Assembly: GCA_900770335.1 (NCBI GenBank)
Contig: CAAGKD010000047.1
Coordinates: 1-5,259 of the forward strand
Reading direction: 5' to 3'
Source of the DNA: an uncultured Sutterella sp.
Lineage (GTDB): Bacteria; Pseudomonadota; Gammaproteobacteria; Burkholderiales; Burkholderiaceae_F
Length of the DNA stretch: 5,259 nucleotides
This document shows positions 1 to 5,043 of the stretch, one piece after another. Within the stretch, counting starts at the first letter, position 1. Every line of letters begins with the position of its first letter. A program made the position numbers and the translations under genes. A model generated the notes under the pieces. The model was given only the letters and a program-made list of their open reading frames with translations, did no database searches and was not told the DNA's origin.

Positions 1-343
1 CAAGGGACGCGAGCGGCAGGGCCGCCGGCGTGACGCAGCACAGGTGCAGCCCGTCGCAGGGTTCGGAGGACCTCAGCTCCGGAGCGCCGCCCGAAGGCTG
101 CCGGACGCTCGAGCCGCCCGAGGCGTGCTGACCGCGGTGCTCGTGCTGAGCGTGCTGATGCGCGGCGGCTCCGTCATGAGCGCGCGCGGAATGACCGGCC
201 GGCTGATGGGATTCGGGCGCGGACTGCTCCATGCGCGCCATGTGCTCCGCACGCTCCGGGCATGCCGAGGCGACGCCCGGAAGCGCGAGGCTCCAGAGCA
301 TCACGAAGAGCAGCGAAAGGAGAAGGCGGAGAGGCCTGGACAT
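1..343 (-). CDS. Exported His-rich, probable metal-binding protein (CopL/DUF2946-like), partial
   Basis: The reading frame starts with ATG at 341-343 and stays open for 114 codons to the left edge, so the C-terminus is missing. Residues 1-27 form a clear Sec signal peptide: basic start (MSRPLR), a Leu-rich hydrophobic core, then Ala-Ser-Ala before Cys28. That points to cleavage after residue 27 and a periplasmic or secreted protein; the site is a poor lipobox. The mature part is low-complexity and carries nine His between 34 and 73 (H34, 46, 51, 56, 62, 64, 67, 69, 73), followed by H100 and a Cys cluster (C96, C102, C103). Similar His-rich signal-peptide proteins with a late CC motif occur in copper-resistance loci (CopL, DUF2946). 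Metal binding, perhaps copper, is therefore inferred from composition and not shown by a catalytic motif. A weak purine stretch (AGGG, 347-350) lies 3 nt before the ATG. No copper genes are visible in the window. Confidence 0.7.
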   Translation of the reverse strand, partial: MSRPLRLLLSLLFVMLWSLALPGVASACPERAEHMARMEQSAPESHQPAGHSARAHDGAAAHQHAQHEHRGQHASGGSSVRQPSGGAPELRSSEPCDGLHLCCVTPAALPLASL

Positions 344-354
344 GATCCCTGCGG

Positions 355-420
355 AAAAAACGGTCTGAGGCGGCTCTGCAGGCCGCACGGCCCGGGGCCG
401 CCTCCTTTCTGAGGAGGCGG
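355..420 (-). promoter_or_regulatory. GC-rich leader with alternative stem-loops upstream of the His-rich gene
   Basis: Seen in sequence: 398-406 pairs with 412-420 as a perfect 9-bp stem with a 5-nt loop. The 3' arm of that stem on the minus strand (397-404) can instead pair over 8 bp with 367-374. A further 5-bp hairpin joins 370-374 to 382-386, and 388-400 is also self-complementary. On the minus strand these are followed by six T residues (355-360), which end 11 nt before the start codon. The T-run lies 6 nt beyond the alternative stem, so this is not a canonical intrinsic terminator. A structured or attenuating leader is possible but unproven. Confidence 0.3.
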
Positions 421-426
421 ATTCTA
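421..426 (-). promoter_or_regulatory. Candidate -10 box (TAGAAT) for the His-rich gene
   Basis: The minus strand reads TAGAAT here, a 5/6 match to the sigma-70 -10 consensus in otherwise very GC-rich DNA, about 80 bp before the ATG at 343. Transcription would start near 414, inside the 9-bp stem at 398-420. No good -35 box lies 16-18 bp upstream; the nearest TTGCTC is 23 bp away. It is therefore a weak call that may depend on an activator. Confidence 0.28.
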
Positions 427-526
427 GCGGGTCGGCCGCGCGGATGCATGAGCAAGAATGCGTGAGGATGTGAGGAGCCGAGCCTCATCATCGGACTCCC
501 GCCGGCAGGGCGGGCCACGGACGGTC
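427..526. other. Intergenic spacer downstream of the HNH gene, no gene seen
   Basis: This spacer follows the stop codon of the HNH-motif gene (minus strand) and precedes the putative promoter of the His-rich gene. It holds short inverted repeats, for example TGAGG at 471-475 with CCTCA at 483-487, and a 6-bp GC stem around 505-521. None is followed by a T-run on the minus strand, so no intrinsic terminator can be supported. No small immunity-like gene is visible here, which matters because toxin genes with this type of C-terminus normally have one immediately downstream. Confidence 0.5.
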
Positions 527-1414
527 TCAGGCCTTCCTCCAATCGTAGAGCCTCGCGTGCGCCGCGGTGACCTCGGCGTGGTCCTCGGGATCGATGAGCA
601 CCATGTTCTCGGGCGCGTCCGCCCCGCCCTCGCTCAGGGGCTGCACGTGATGGACCTCTCCTCCAGCCGCGTCGTCGATGCCGTGGGCGTTGAGGAACTC
701 CGCGCGCACGGCGTCGCTGCGCGCGACGTCCTCGACGTGGACGGCGTCCGGGTCCTCGCCGGCCTCGGTGAGGGACTCGAGGTCGCCCGCATCGCCCGTG
801 AAGACGCCGTTCTCAACGCCCGGAAGACCGCAGGCGTCGCCGTCAAGCCCGCAGCCCGTCCCGGCGGGCGCGGAGTCTCCCGAGAGGAGCGAACCGGCCG
901 CGACGTACGCCCCCGCCTGGCAGAGCCGCGCGAAGTGGCGCTTGTTCGCATCCGTCATGAAGGGCGCGTCCTTCGTGACCGCATCGACGTCCGCCGAGGC
1001 GACCGTGACGCCGCTCTCGACGACGCCCGCGGCTCCGGCGACGATCCCCTCGACGCGGCTGACCGTGACGCCGGCCGCCCCGCGCAGGTCGCCGCGCAGG
1101 AGCTTCATGCCGCCTTCGAGCACGTCTCCGGCGGTGCCGGGCACGCCTCCGACCACGCATTTCGCCGCAAGGGCCGCGACGTCGGCGGAAAAGCCGAGGA
1201 TCTCGCCCAGGCCGGCGTATTCTCCATCCGGCCTCAGATCGATGACGTCCTCGGGACGGACCTCGCCGCGGGCTTGCGATTCAATAAGCGCATCCGAGAA
1301 TCTGCGCTTCGCAAAGAGAAAAAAATGCCGGCGATCGCCTCTCCCGAAGGCGTCGGCGGCTCTGCGGGCATGTCGAGCGCTTCTGTTCCGACAGGGACGT
1401 CGCTGAAAGAGCAT
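527..1414 (-). CDS. HNH-motif nuclease-like protein, possible orphan toxin module
   Basis: A 295-residue product if started at the ATG at 1412-1414. The frame stays open further upstream, but that would overlap the divergent Rpn gene, and no other ATG, GTG or TTG start gives a better Shine-Dalgarno. A purine-rich GGAAAGG lies 11 nt before this ATG, which is far. The first ~45 residues are Arg-rich, with no signal peptide. Residues about 70-145 are Gly/Ala/Val-rich and could form amphipathic or membrane-seeking helices, like pretoxin regions of polymorphic toxins. The last ~45 residues carry an HNH-type signature: His255-His256-Val-Gln-Pro-Leu, then Gly-Gly, Asn270-Met-Val-Leu-Ile and His279. 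That matches the spacing H-H-x-x-P-L ... G-G ... N-(L/M)-V-x-L ... H of metal-dependent HNH nucleases; no zinc CxxC pairs are seen. DNase activity is inferred from the motif. No secretion, adhesin or immunity gene adjoins it, so it may be a toxin remnant, a displaced toxin C-terminus or a lineage-specific nuclease. The opposite strand is also open here but gives an Arg-rich translation without domains. Confidence 0.68.
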   Translation of the reverse strand: MLFQRRPCRNRSARHARRAADAFGRGDRRHFFLFAKRRFSDALIESQARGEVRPEDVIDLRPDGEYAGLGEILGFSADVAALAAKCVVGGVPGTAGDVLEGGMKLLRGDLRGAAGVTVSRVEGIVAGAAGVVESGVTVASADVDAVTKDAPFMTDANKRHFARLCQAGAYVAAGSLLSGDSAPAGTGCGLDGDACGLPGVENGVFTGDAGDLESLTEAGEDPDAVHVEDVARSDAVRAEFLNAHGIDDAAGGEVHHVQPLSEGGADAPENMVLIDPEDHAEVTAAHARLYDWRKA

Positions 1415-1441
1415 CCGCGAAGAAGCCTTTCCTATTGACTC

Positions 1442-1450
1442 TGCTACACT
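1442..1450 (+). promoter_or_regulatory. Extended -10 promoter for the Rpn-family gene
   Basis: The plus strand reads TGC followed by TACACT, which is a TG-N extended -10 element plus a 4/6 -10 hexamer with the key TA...T positions. No matching -35 box is needed for this class. Start of transcription is predicted near 1457, giving a leader of about 19 nt that holds the GGAG at 1466-1469. A TTGACT at 1435-1440 looks like a -35 box but lies only 4 bp from TACACT, so the two cannot act together. Confidence 0.4.
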
Positions 1451-1465
1451 TTCAGCGATGACAAT

Positions 1466-1469
1466 GGAG
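1466..1469 (+). promoter_or_regulatory. Ribosome binding site that favours the start at 1476
   Basis: GGAG lies 6 nt before the ATG at 1476-1478, the normal spacing. The two upstream in-frame ATGs at 1458 and 1464 have no Shine-Dalgarno, and the first lies about where transcription is predicted to begin. This favours the third ATG as the true start and shortens the protein by six residues. Confidence 0.5.
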
Positions 1470-1475
1470 CCGATC

Positions 1476-2417
1476 ATGGTGGATGTCCGACGCAGGAAAA
1501 TTCGCAAGGTGGTGAGTCAGGGCGAGTTCACTCCGATGAACGACGCCCTGTTCAAGTTCCTCTTCGGCACGCCCCAGCGAAAGAAGTACACGATCGACTT
1601 TCTCAACGCCGTGCTGAAGAGGCAGCTCGGCCATCCGATCCAGGACATCTGCTTCATCCGCACTGAGTATTCTGGGAAACGCAAGAACGCCAAGAACATC
1701 AGGCTGGACGTGTGCTGCGAGCTCGACAGCGGCGAAACTGTCAACATTGAGGTGCAGGTCGTCAGGAACAGAAACATGCTTGAGCGCCTCGTCTACTACG
1801 CCTCAAGCATGATCGTCAGCAAGCTTGACGCCGGGGAAGAGTATGAAGATCTCAAGCCTGTAATCGTCATCGGCATTCTGGACTTTCAGGAATTCGATCA
1901 CAAATGGCCCGCTTCAGTGCTCGGGCTTGCGGATCTCAGGACCGGCAAGCTTGTGTCGCAGCTCCTCAAGATCCATGTTCTTGAGATTCCGAAGCTTGTC
2001 GCGCAGTACAAGACCCGGAAACGCCTCTCTCGCATGGAGAAATGGATGCTCTTCTTCGCCGGGAAGATTCCCGTCAAGGAGCGCGAGACAATTTTCAAAA
2101 ACGATGAGGTCATCATGGAAGCCATGGTATCCGCCAAGGAATTCTTCAAAAACAACTACCACCGCAAGATGTACATCGACAGCGAGCTTCTTCGCATGGA
2201 TCGGAACTCCGAGCTGGCGACCGCAAAGGCGGAAGGGCGCGAGGAAGGACGTGCTGAAGGTCTTGTGGAAGGACGCGTGGAAGGACGCGTGGAGCGCGAT
2301 CGCGAGCTGATGCTCAAGCTTTTGAAGGAAAAAAGAGATCTTTCATATATTTCCGATTTTCTCTCCATTCCACTCGAGAAAGTCATGGCCTTCGCCCGGA
2401 AGCATCAGTATGCCTGA
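1476..2417 (+). CDS. Rpn family recombination-promoting nuclease / putative transposase (PD-(D/E)XK)
   Basis: A 313-residue protein from the ATG at 1476 (319 if started at 1458). The N-terminal hallmark FTPMNDALFKFLFG (residues 18-31) begins the PD-(D/E)XK nuclease-fold domain. The catalytic core is Arg-Leu-Asp78-Val, then Glu92-Val-Gln94, the D...ExQ signature of the Rpn/PDDEXK_2 family, followed by the family's Tyr-Tyr-Ala-Ser segment near 107-110 and a hydrophobic strand ending in ILDF at 134-137. The C-terminal part has the usual run of E-G-R repeats (252-271) and a final helical segment (about 275-305). In E. coli, Rpn proteins are Ca2+-stimulated DNA endonucleases that raise RecA-independent recombination; newer work links some to phage defence. 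All catalytic residues and both ends appear intact, so the gene is probably functional. Its composition is visibly less GC-rich than the flanking genes, which suggests horizontal acquisition. It is transcribed away from the HNH gene, and its 3' end faces the broken end of dcuC. No transposon inverted repeats were recognised around it. Confidence 0.92.
   Translation: MVDVRRRKIRKVVSQGEFTPMNDALFKFLFGTPQRKKYTIDFLNAVLKRQLGHPIQDICFIRTEYSGKRKNAKNIRLDVCCELDSGETVNIEVQVVRNRNMLERLVYYASSMIVSKLDAGEEYEDLKPVIVIGILDFQEFDHKWPASVLGLADLRTGKLVSQLLKIHVLEIPKLVAQYKTRKRLSRMEKWMLFFAGKIPVKERETIFKNDEVIMEAMVSAKEFFKNNYHRKMYIDSELLRMDRNSELATAKAEGREEGRAEGLVEGRVEGRVERDRELMLKLLKEKRDLSYISDFLSIPLEKVMAFARKHQYA
2229..2300 (+). 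repeat. In-frame 12-bp tandem repeats encoding (V/A/E)-E-G-R
   Basis: Five consecutive 12-bp units lie at 2229-2288, with a diverging sixth at 2289-2300. The units at 2265-2276 and 2277-2288 are identical (GTGGAAGGACGC), and the earlier ones are degenerate versions of the same codon pattern. They encode AEGR, EEGR, AEGL, VEGR, VEGR, then VER. The repeat length is a multiple of three, so slippage would add or remove four residues without breaking the frame. Such charged E-G-R tracts are a family trait of Rpn proteins, and copy number often differs between relatives. Confidence 0.85.
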
Positions 2418-2529
2418 CGGACAACCGGACTGATTTTCACATCGGCAGGCGCTCCAAGGAATGCCGGGCCGCCCCGCCTTGCGGCAGATGCCGGCGGACG
2501 CCGGAGCGCAATGAAGAACGCCGGGCGGG
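2418..2529. other. GC-rich junction sequence between the Rpn gene and the truncated dcuC
   Basis: The DcuC homology stops at about 2530. The interval from there to the Rpn stop codon shows no recognisable protein in any frame, and no continuation of the transporter on either strand. It contains small GC-rich inverted repeats: 2491-2496 with 2499-2504 (CCGGCG-GA-CGCCGG), GCCGC at about 2470 with GCGGC at about 2481, and CGGGC with GCCCG near 2522-2537. These could be part of a repetitive intergenic element or scars of recombination. No T-run follows them, so a terminator is not supported. Confidence 0.45.
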
Positions 2530-3567
2530 CGAGCCCGTGAGAAGCGCCAGGGCGAAGGGGCCGACGGAGCCGCCGATCTTGGCGACCTCCTGGGCGTGCG
2601 TGAGAAAGTCCACGAAGACGGAGATGACGCCCGCGCTCCTCAGGCCCGCGGCGAAGACGCCCGCCGCGATGATGATGCCGAGGATCTTGGCGTAGCCGCT
2701 GCCCATGCCGTTGAAGAACTCCTTGACGGCCTTGTCGGGAGCCGTGCGCGTGACGGCCACCGCGTAGATCATGCCGAGGAGCATGGCCGTGGCGACGCTG
2801 AGCTTGAGCTGCGGCGCAAGCAGCGACGCGGCCACGAGAATGCCGACGGGAACGAGCGGAGCGATCGCGTAGAGGAAGTTCGGATGCTCGGGCAGCGCCG
2901 CCTTCGCGGGGGCGTCCCCGCCCGCGGCCGCCTGCGGCTCGGCCTCGCGGCCCGGACGGTAGTCGCCGTACGCGAGGCACACGGCCGTGACGGCGGCGAT
3001 CGACACCGCCGAGATGATCAGGGTCGTCGGCGCGAACTTGCCGATGAACTCCATCACCTCCATGCCGGCGATCTTCGAGACAAAGACGTTGTGCGAGATG
3101 CCGGGATTGAGGAAGGCCGGCGTGATCGAGCCCACGACCATCGCGGCGGCCGCGGCCGGGCGGAACCCGGTGCGCACCATGAGAGGCACGAGCGTGGGGC
3201 CCACGGCGGCGCATACGCCCGCAGTCGACGGCAGCGCCAGGGCGATCACGCCCACGACGACGCCGCAGAGCGGAAGAAGCAGAAAGCCGATGCGCTTCAA
3301 GGGCTTGGTGAGCAGCGCCACGAGATGCACGTCGCAGCGCGTCACGGTCACGACGCCGGCGAAGCCGATCGCCGAGCAGATCGCGATAATGAGGTTCGGG
3401 TTCGTCATCGACTTGTCGAACTGACGGAACGCCGCGAGCGGGTCGCCCGAGAGCAGCGTCATGACAAGGCCGGCGACGAGGAGGACGAGCCTCGTCTCAA
3501 GGCGCTTCACAAGCGCCCAGATGGTCGCGATGACAACCGCGACCGCCATCCAGATGGTCCAGGACAT
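2437..3567 (-). CDS. dcuC: DcuC-family C4-dicarboxylate transporter, 3'-truncated (probable pseudogene)
   Basis: The start ATG at 3565-3567 has a good Shine-Dalgarno (AGGAG on the minus strand, 3574-3578, 6 nt away). The product is a 376-residue inner-membrane protein. Hydrophobic segments begin at once (about 2-20, 25-40, 58-75, 93-112, 138-152, 181-200, 231-250, 258-273, 294-318 and 333-344), in the order expected for DcuC. The family feature AAGVFAAGL is at 301-309, and the text then follows DcuC to ALALLTGS (339-346). There the family continues with Gly and roughly 90 more residues including the last membrane helices. Here it switches to a 30-residue Arg-rich tail ending in LERLPM. DcuC proteins are usually about 450-460 residues. 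No +1 or -1 frame recovers the missing part, so this is a deletion or rearrangement, not a simple frameshift. DcuC exports succinate or exchanges C4-dicarboxylates in anaerobic metabolism; this copy is unlikely to transport. It lies 106 bp downstream of the amidohydrolase and probably shares its transcript. Confidence 0.85.
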   Translation of the reverse strand: MSWTIWMAVAVVIATIWALVKRLETRLVLLVAGLVMTLLSGDPLAAFRQFDKSMTNPNLIIAICSAIGFAGVVTVTRCDVHLVALLTKPLKRIGFLLLPLCGVVVGVIALALPSTAGVCAAVGPTLVPLMVRTGFRPAAAAAMVVGSITPAFLNPGISHNVFVSKIAGMEVMEFIGKFAPTTLIISAVSIAAVTAVCLAYGDYRPGREAEPQAAAGGDAPAKAALPEHPNFLYAIAPLVPVGILVAASLLAPQLKLSVATAMLLGMIYAVAVTRTAPDKAVKEFFNGMGSGYAKILGIIIAAGVFAAGLRSAGVISVFVDFLTHAQEVAKIGGSVGPFALALLTGSPARRSSLRSGVRRHLPQGGAARHSLERLPM

Positions 3568-3673
3568 AGGGGTCTCCTGACAATGGTTGAGAAATCGGGA
3601 CGGGCGTCTCACGAAGCAATCGCCGCGCCGGCGGCCGGCTCCGGAAGACGCCCGCAAGAGGCGTCAGATCAGG
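3568..3673 (-). other. Spacer between the amidohydrolase and dcuC
   Basis: This 106-bp spacer contains the dcuC ribosome binding site (AGGAG, complement of 3574-3578) and a 6-bp stem (3647-3652 with 3660-3665, 7-nt loop) just after the amidohydrolase stop. On the minus strand the stem is followed by TTCC and not a T-run, so it is at most a pause or partial terminator or an mRNA-stability hairpin. No convincing promoter was seen, which favours readthrough into dcuC. Confidence 0.4.
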
Positions 3674-4954
3674 TCAGCTCCGGCCGTTCGTCTCGCGGGC
3701 GATCGTCGTGAAGACGGCGACGGCGCGCGGGAGGTTCTCCGAGTCCTGGATGTCGAAGTCGGGCCGGTGGTGCCCGTTCTGCTCGCACCCCCAAAGGAAG
3801 AACCCGGCCTTCGCGCCCTTTTGCTGCGCGCGGCGCACCAGCATCGAGCAGTCCTCGCTCCCGCCCGCCCTGTCGAACATCGCGACCTTGAGGCCGTTGA
3901 CGCGGGCCGCGCGCTCGATGGCCTCAACCGCCTCGGCGTCCGAGACGATCGTCGTCGCCTCGCCGCGCTTGACCCAGGAGCCCTTGACCTCGTAGCTCTC
4001 GGCCGTGCCCTTCACGATCGAGTCGACGCGCGAGACCATCCAATCGTTCACCTCGGCGGTCTCGCCGCGGACCTCGATCTGCATGAGGGCGTGCGTGGGC
4101 GTGACGTTGCGGCCCTCGCCCGCGCGGAGCGCGCCGACGGCGATGCGCGTGTCGCCCCCGGAGTGGCGGGGGATGCCCTCGAGCTGAAGCGTGCAGGACG
4201 CGGCCGCCGAGAGCGCGCTCCGGCCCGCCTCGGGGCGGGCGCCCGCGTGCGAGGGCGTGCCCTCGAAGGCGATGTCGATCTTCGTCGTCGCGAGGAACCC
4301 GCGGCGGATGACGCCGATCTCGCCCGAATGGCAGAAGACCCCGACGTGGGCGCCGAAGAACCAGTCGACGTCGTCGACGACCCCGGCGGCGGCCATGGCG
4401 GCGGCGCCGCGCGTGCCCTCCTCGGCCGGCTGGAAGATGAACCTCAGCCGTCCGCAGAGCTCGTCGCGGTGCTCGATCGCCCAGTGCGCGAGCGCGAGCC
4501 CCGAGGCGGCGTGCGCGTCATGCCCGCAGGCGTGCATGAAGCCCGGCCGCTCGCTCGCGAACCCGCAGGCCGCCGGAGCGTGCGAAGCGTCCGCGCTCTC
4601 CGTGACAAGCACGCAGTCGATGTCAAAGCGAAAGGCCGTGACGGGGCCCGGGCGAGCCGTGTCGAGCTCCGCGACCGCGCCCGTGTAGTGTGCAAGGCGC
4701 TCAAGGAACGCCTGGGGAACGCCCTGCGCGAGCGCGCGCTCTTCGCCCTCCCTGACGAGCGCTTCGCTGCGCCCGAGCGCGTGCTCGGGGTCGATCACCT
4801 CGCGCCCGCAGCGCACGGCGTAGCCCATGCGCTCGAGCTCGGTGACGACGCGCCAGGTCGTCTCGAACTCCGTCCAGCCCTCCTCGGGGCGGCGGTGGAG
4901 GGCGCGGCGGATCGCGACCGCCTCGTCGGAATACTTCTTGAGGTCTTCAGTCAT
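3674..4954 (-). CDS. M20D-type amidohydrolase, AbgA-like (p-aminobenzoyl-glutamate hydrolase family)
   Basis: A complete 426-residue cytoplasmic metallohydrolase. The start at 4952-4954 is backed by GGGAG (complement of 4961-4965), 6 nt upstream. The M20D metal site is present: MHACGHDAH at 140-148 supplies Cys143 and His145, Pro-Ala-Glu178-Glu179-Gly the general base and a ligand, His203 (GAHVG) and His396 (GHHRPDF) the remaining ligands. The lid/dimerisation domain spans about 219-330, with SHAGARPEAGRSAL at 235-248 and GRNVTP at 281-286. The N-terminal layout, with GREVI at 50-54, the ~40-residue insert before PGPVTAFRFDID (102-113) and AGGSED (363-368), resembles AbgA more than HipO or N-acyl amino acid deacetylases. 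AbgA cleaves p-aminobenzoyl-glutamate, a folate breakdown product, together with AbgB; no AbgB partner is visible here. The exact substrate is therefore unproven; other aryl- or acyl-amino acid amides are possible. It is divergent from a GntR gene that likely regulates it and leads an operon with dcuC. Confidence 0.93.
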   Translation of the reverse strand: MTEDLKKYSDEAVAIRRALHRRPEEGWTEFETTWRVVTELERMGYAVRCGREVIDPEHALGRSEALVREGEERALAQGVPQAFLERLAHYTGAVAELDTARPGPVTAFRFDIDCVLVTESADASHAPAACGFASERPGFMHACGHDAHAASGLALAHWAIEHRDELCGRLRFIFQPAEEGTRGAAAMAAAGVVDDVDWFFGAHVGVFCHSGEIGVIRRGFLATTKIDIAFEGTPSHAGARPEAGRSALSAAASCTLQLEGIPRHSGGDTRIAVGALRAGEGRNVTPTHALMQIEVRGETAEVNDWMVSRVDSIVKGTAESYEVKGSWVKRGEATTIVSDAEAVEAIERAARVNGLKVAMFDRAGGSEDCSMLVRRAQQKGAKAGFFLWGCEQNGHHRPDFDIQDSENLPRAVAVFTTIARETNGRS

Positions 4955-4988
4955 CGGGATCTCCCATGAAATGATTCAGGATCCCGGC

Positions 4989-4994
4989 ATTACA
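4989..4994 (-). promoter_or_regulatory. Candidate -10 box (TGTAAT) for the amidohydrolase
   Basis: The minus strand reads TGTAAT, a 5/6 match to TATAAT, placing the transcript start near 4982 with a leader of about 28 nt holding the GGGAG site. The -35 region lacks a good hexamer, as expected for a promoter that needs an activator or is controlled by the adjacent GntR protein. This is a weak call by eye. Confidence 0.35.
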
Positions 4995-5024
4995 CTGCTG
5001 GAAGAACTAGACTGGCGTCTCCAC

Positions 5025-5043
5025 TCATATCTCATGCATATGA
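5025..5043. promoter_or_regulatory. 19-bp inverted repeat, candidate GntR operator
   Basis: TCATAT at 5025-5030 and ATATGA at 5038-5043 are perfect inverted arms around a 7-nt spacer. The arms are AT-rich within GC-rich surroundings. The site overlaps the ATG at 5040 of the GntR gene and lies about 70-90 bp upstream of the amidohydrolase start. GntR dimers bind such short palindromes, often autoregulating. A second, weaker repeat (AGAC-TGGC-GTCT, 5009-5020) lies next to it. Operator function is inferred from position and symmetry only. Confidence 0.35.

Noticed and set aside
398..420. 9-bp hairpin as an intrinsic terminator
   Set aside because: No T-run follows on either strand; it is listed as leader structure instead.
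174..542. Minus-strand 122-codon frame overlapping the His-rich gene and the spacer (possible immunity gene)
   Set aside because: It is Arg/Pro-rich without a recognisable fold, overlaps a gene with a clear signal peptide in another frame and begins inside the HNH gene, so it is not supported as an immunity protein.
458..1438. Long open frame on the plus strand opposite the HNH gene (326 codons)
   Set aside because: It is Arg/Asp/Val-rich with no domain, while the minus strand carries a coherent HNH motif. Long antisense frames are expected in GC-rich DNA.
1435..1440. TTGACT as a -35 box for the Rpn gene
   Set aside because: It sits 4 bp from the -10-like TACACT, and no -10 exists 16-18 bp downstream before the coding region.
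2418..2440. Possible terminator just after the Rpn gene (CGG-ACAA-CCG then GATTTT)
   Set aside because: The stem is only 3 bp and the T-run is short and displaced.
2405..3214. Alternative minus-strand frame across dcuC, tested as a frameshifted continuation of the transporter
   Set aside because: Its residues after the break show no DcuC C-terminal text, so a simple frameshift does not restore the protein.
3587..4969. 460-codon plus-strand open frame opposite the amidohydrolase
   Set aside because: The translation is a low-complexity Arg/Ala/Asp mirror of a gene with a full M20D active site on the minus strand.
4971..5039. Upstream ATG at 4971 as the GntR start
   Set aside because: It would place 23 extra unrelated residues ahead of the domain, begin within the divergent promoter region and lacks a Shine-Dalgarno; kept only as an alternative.
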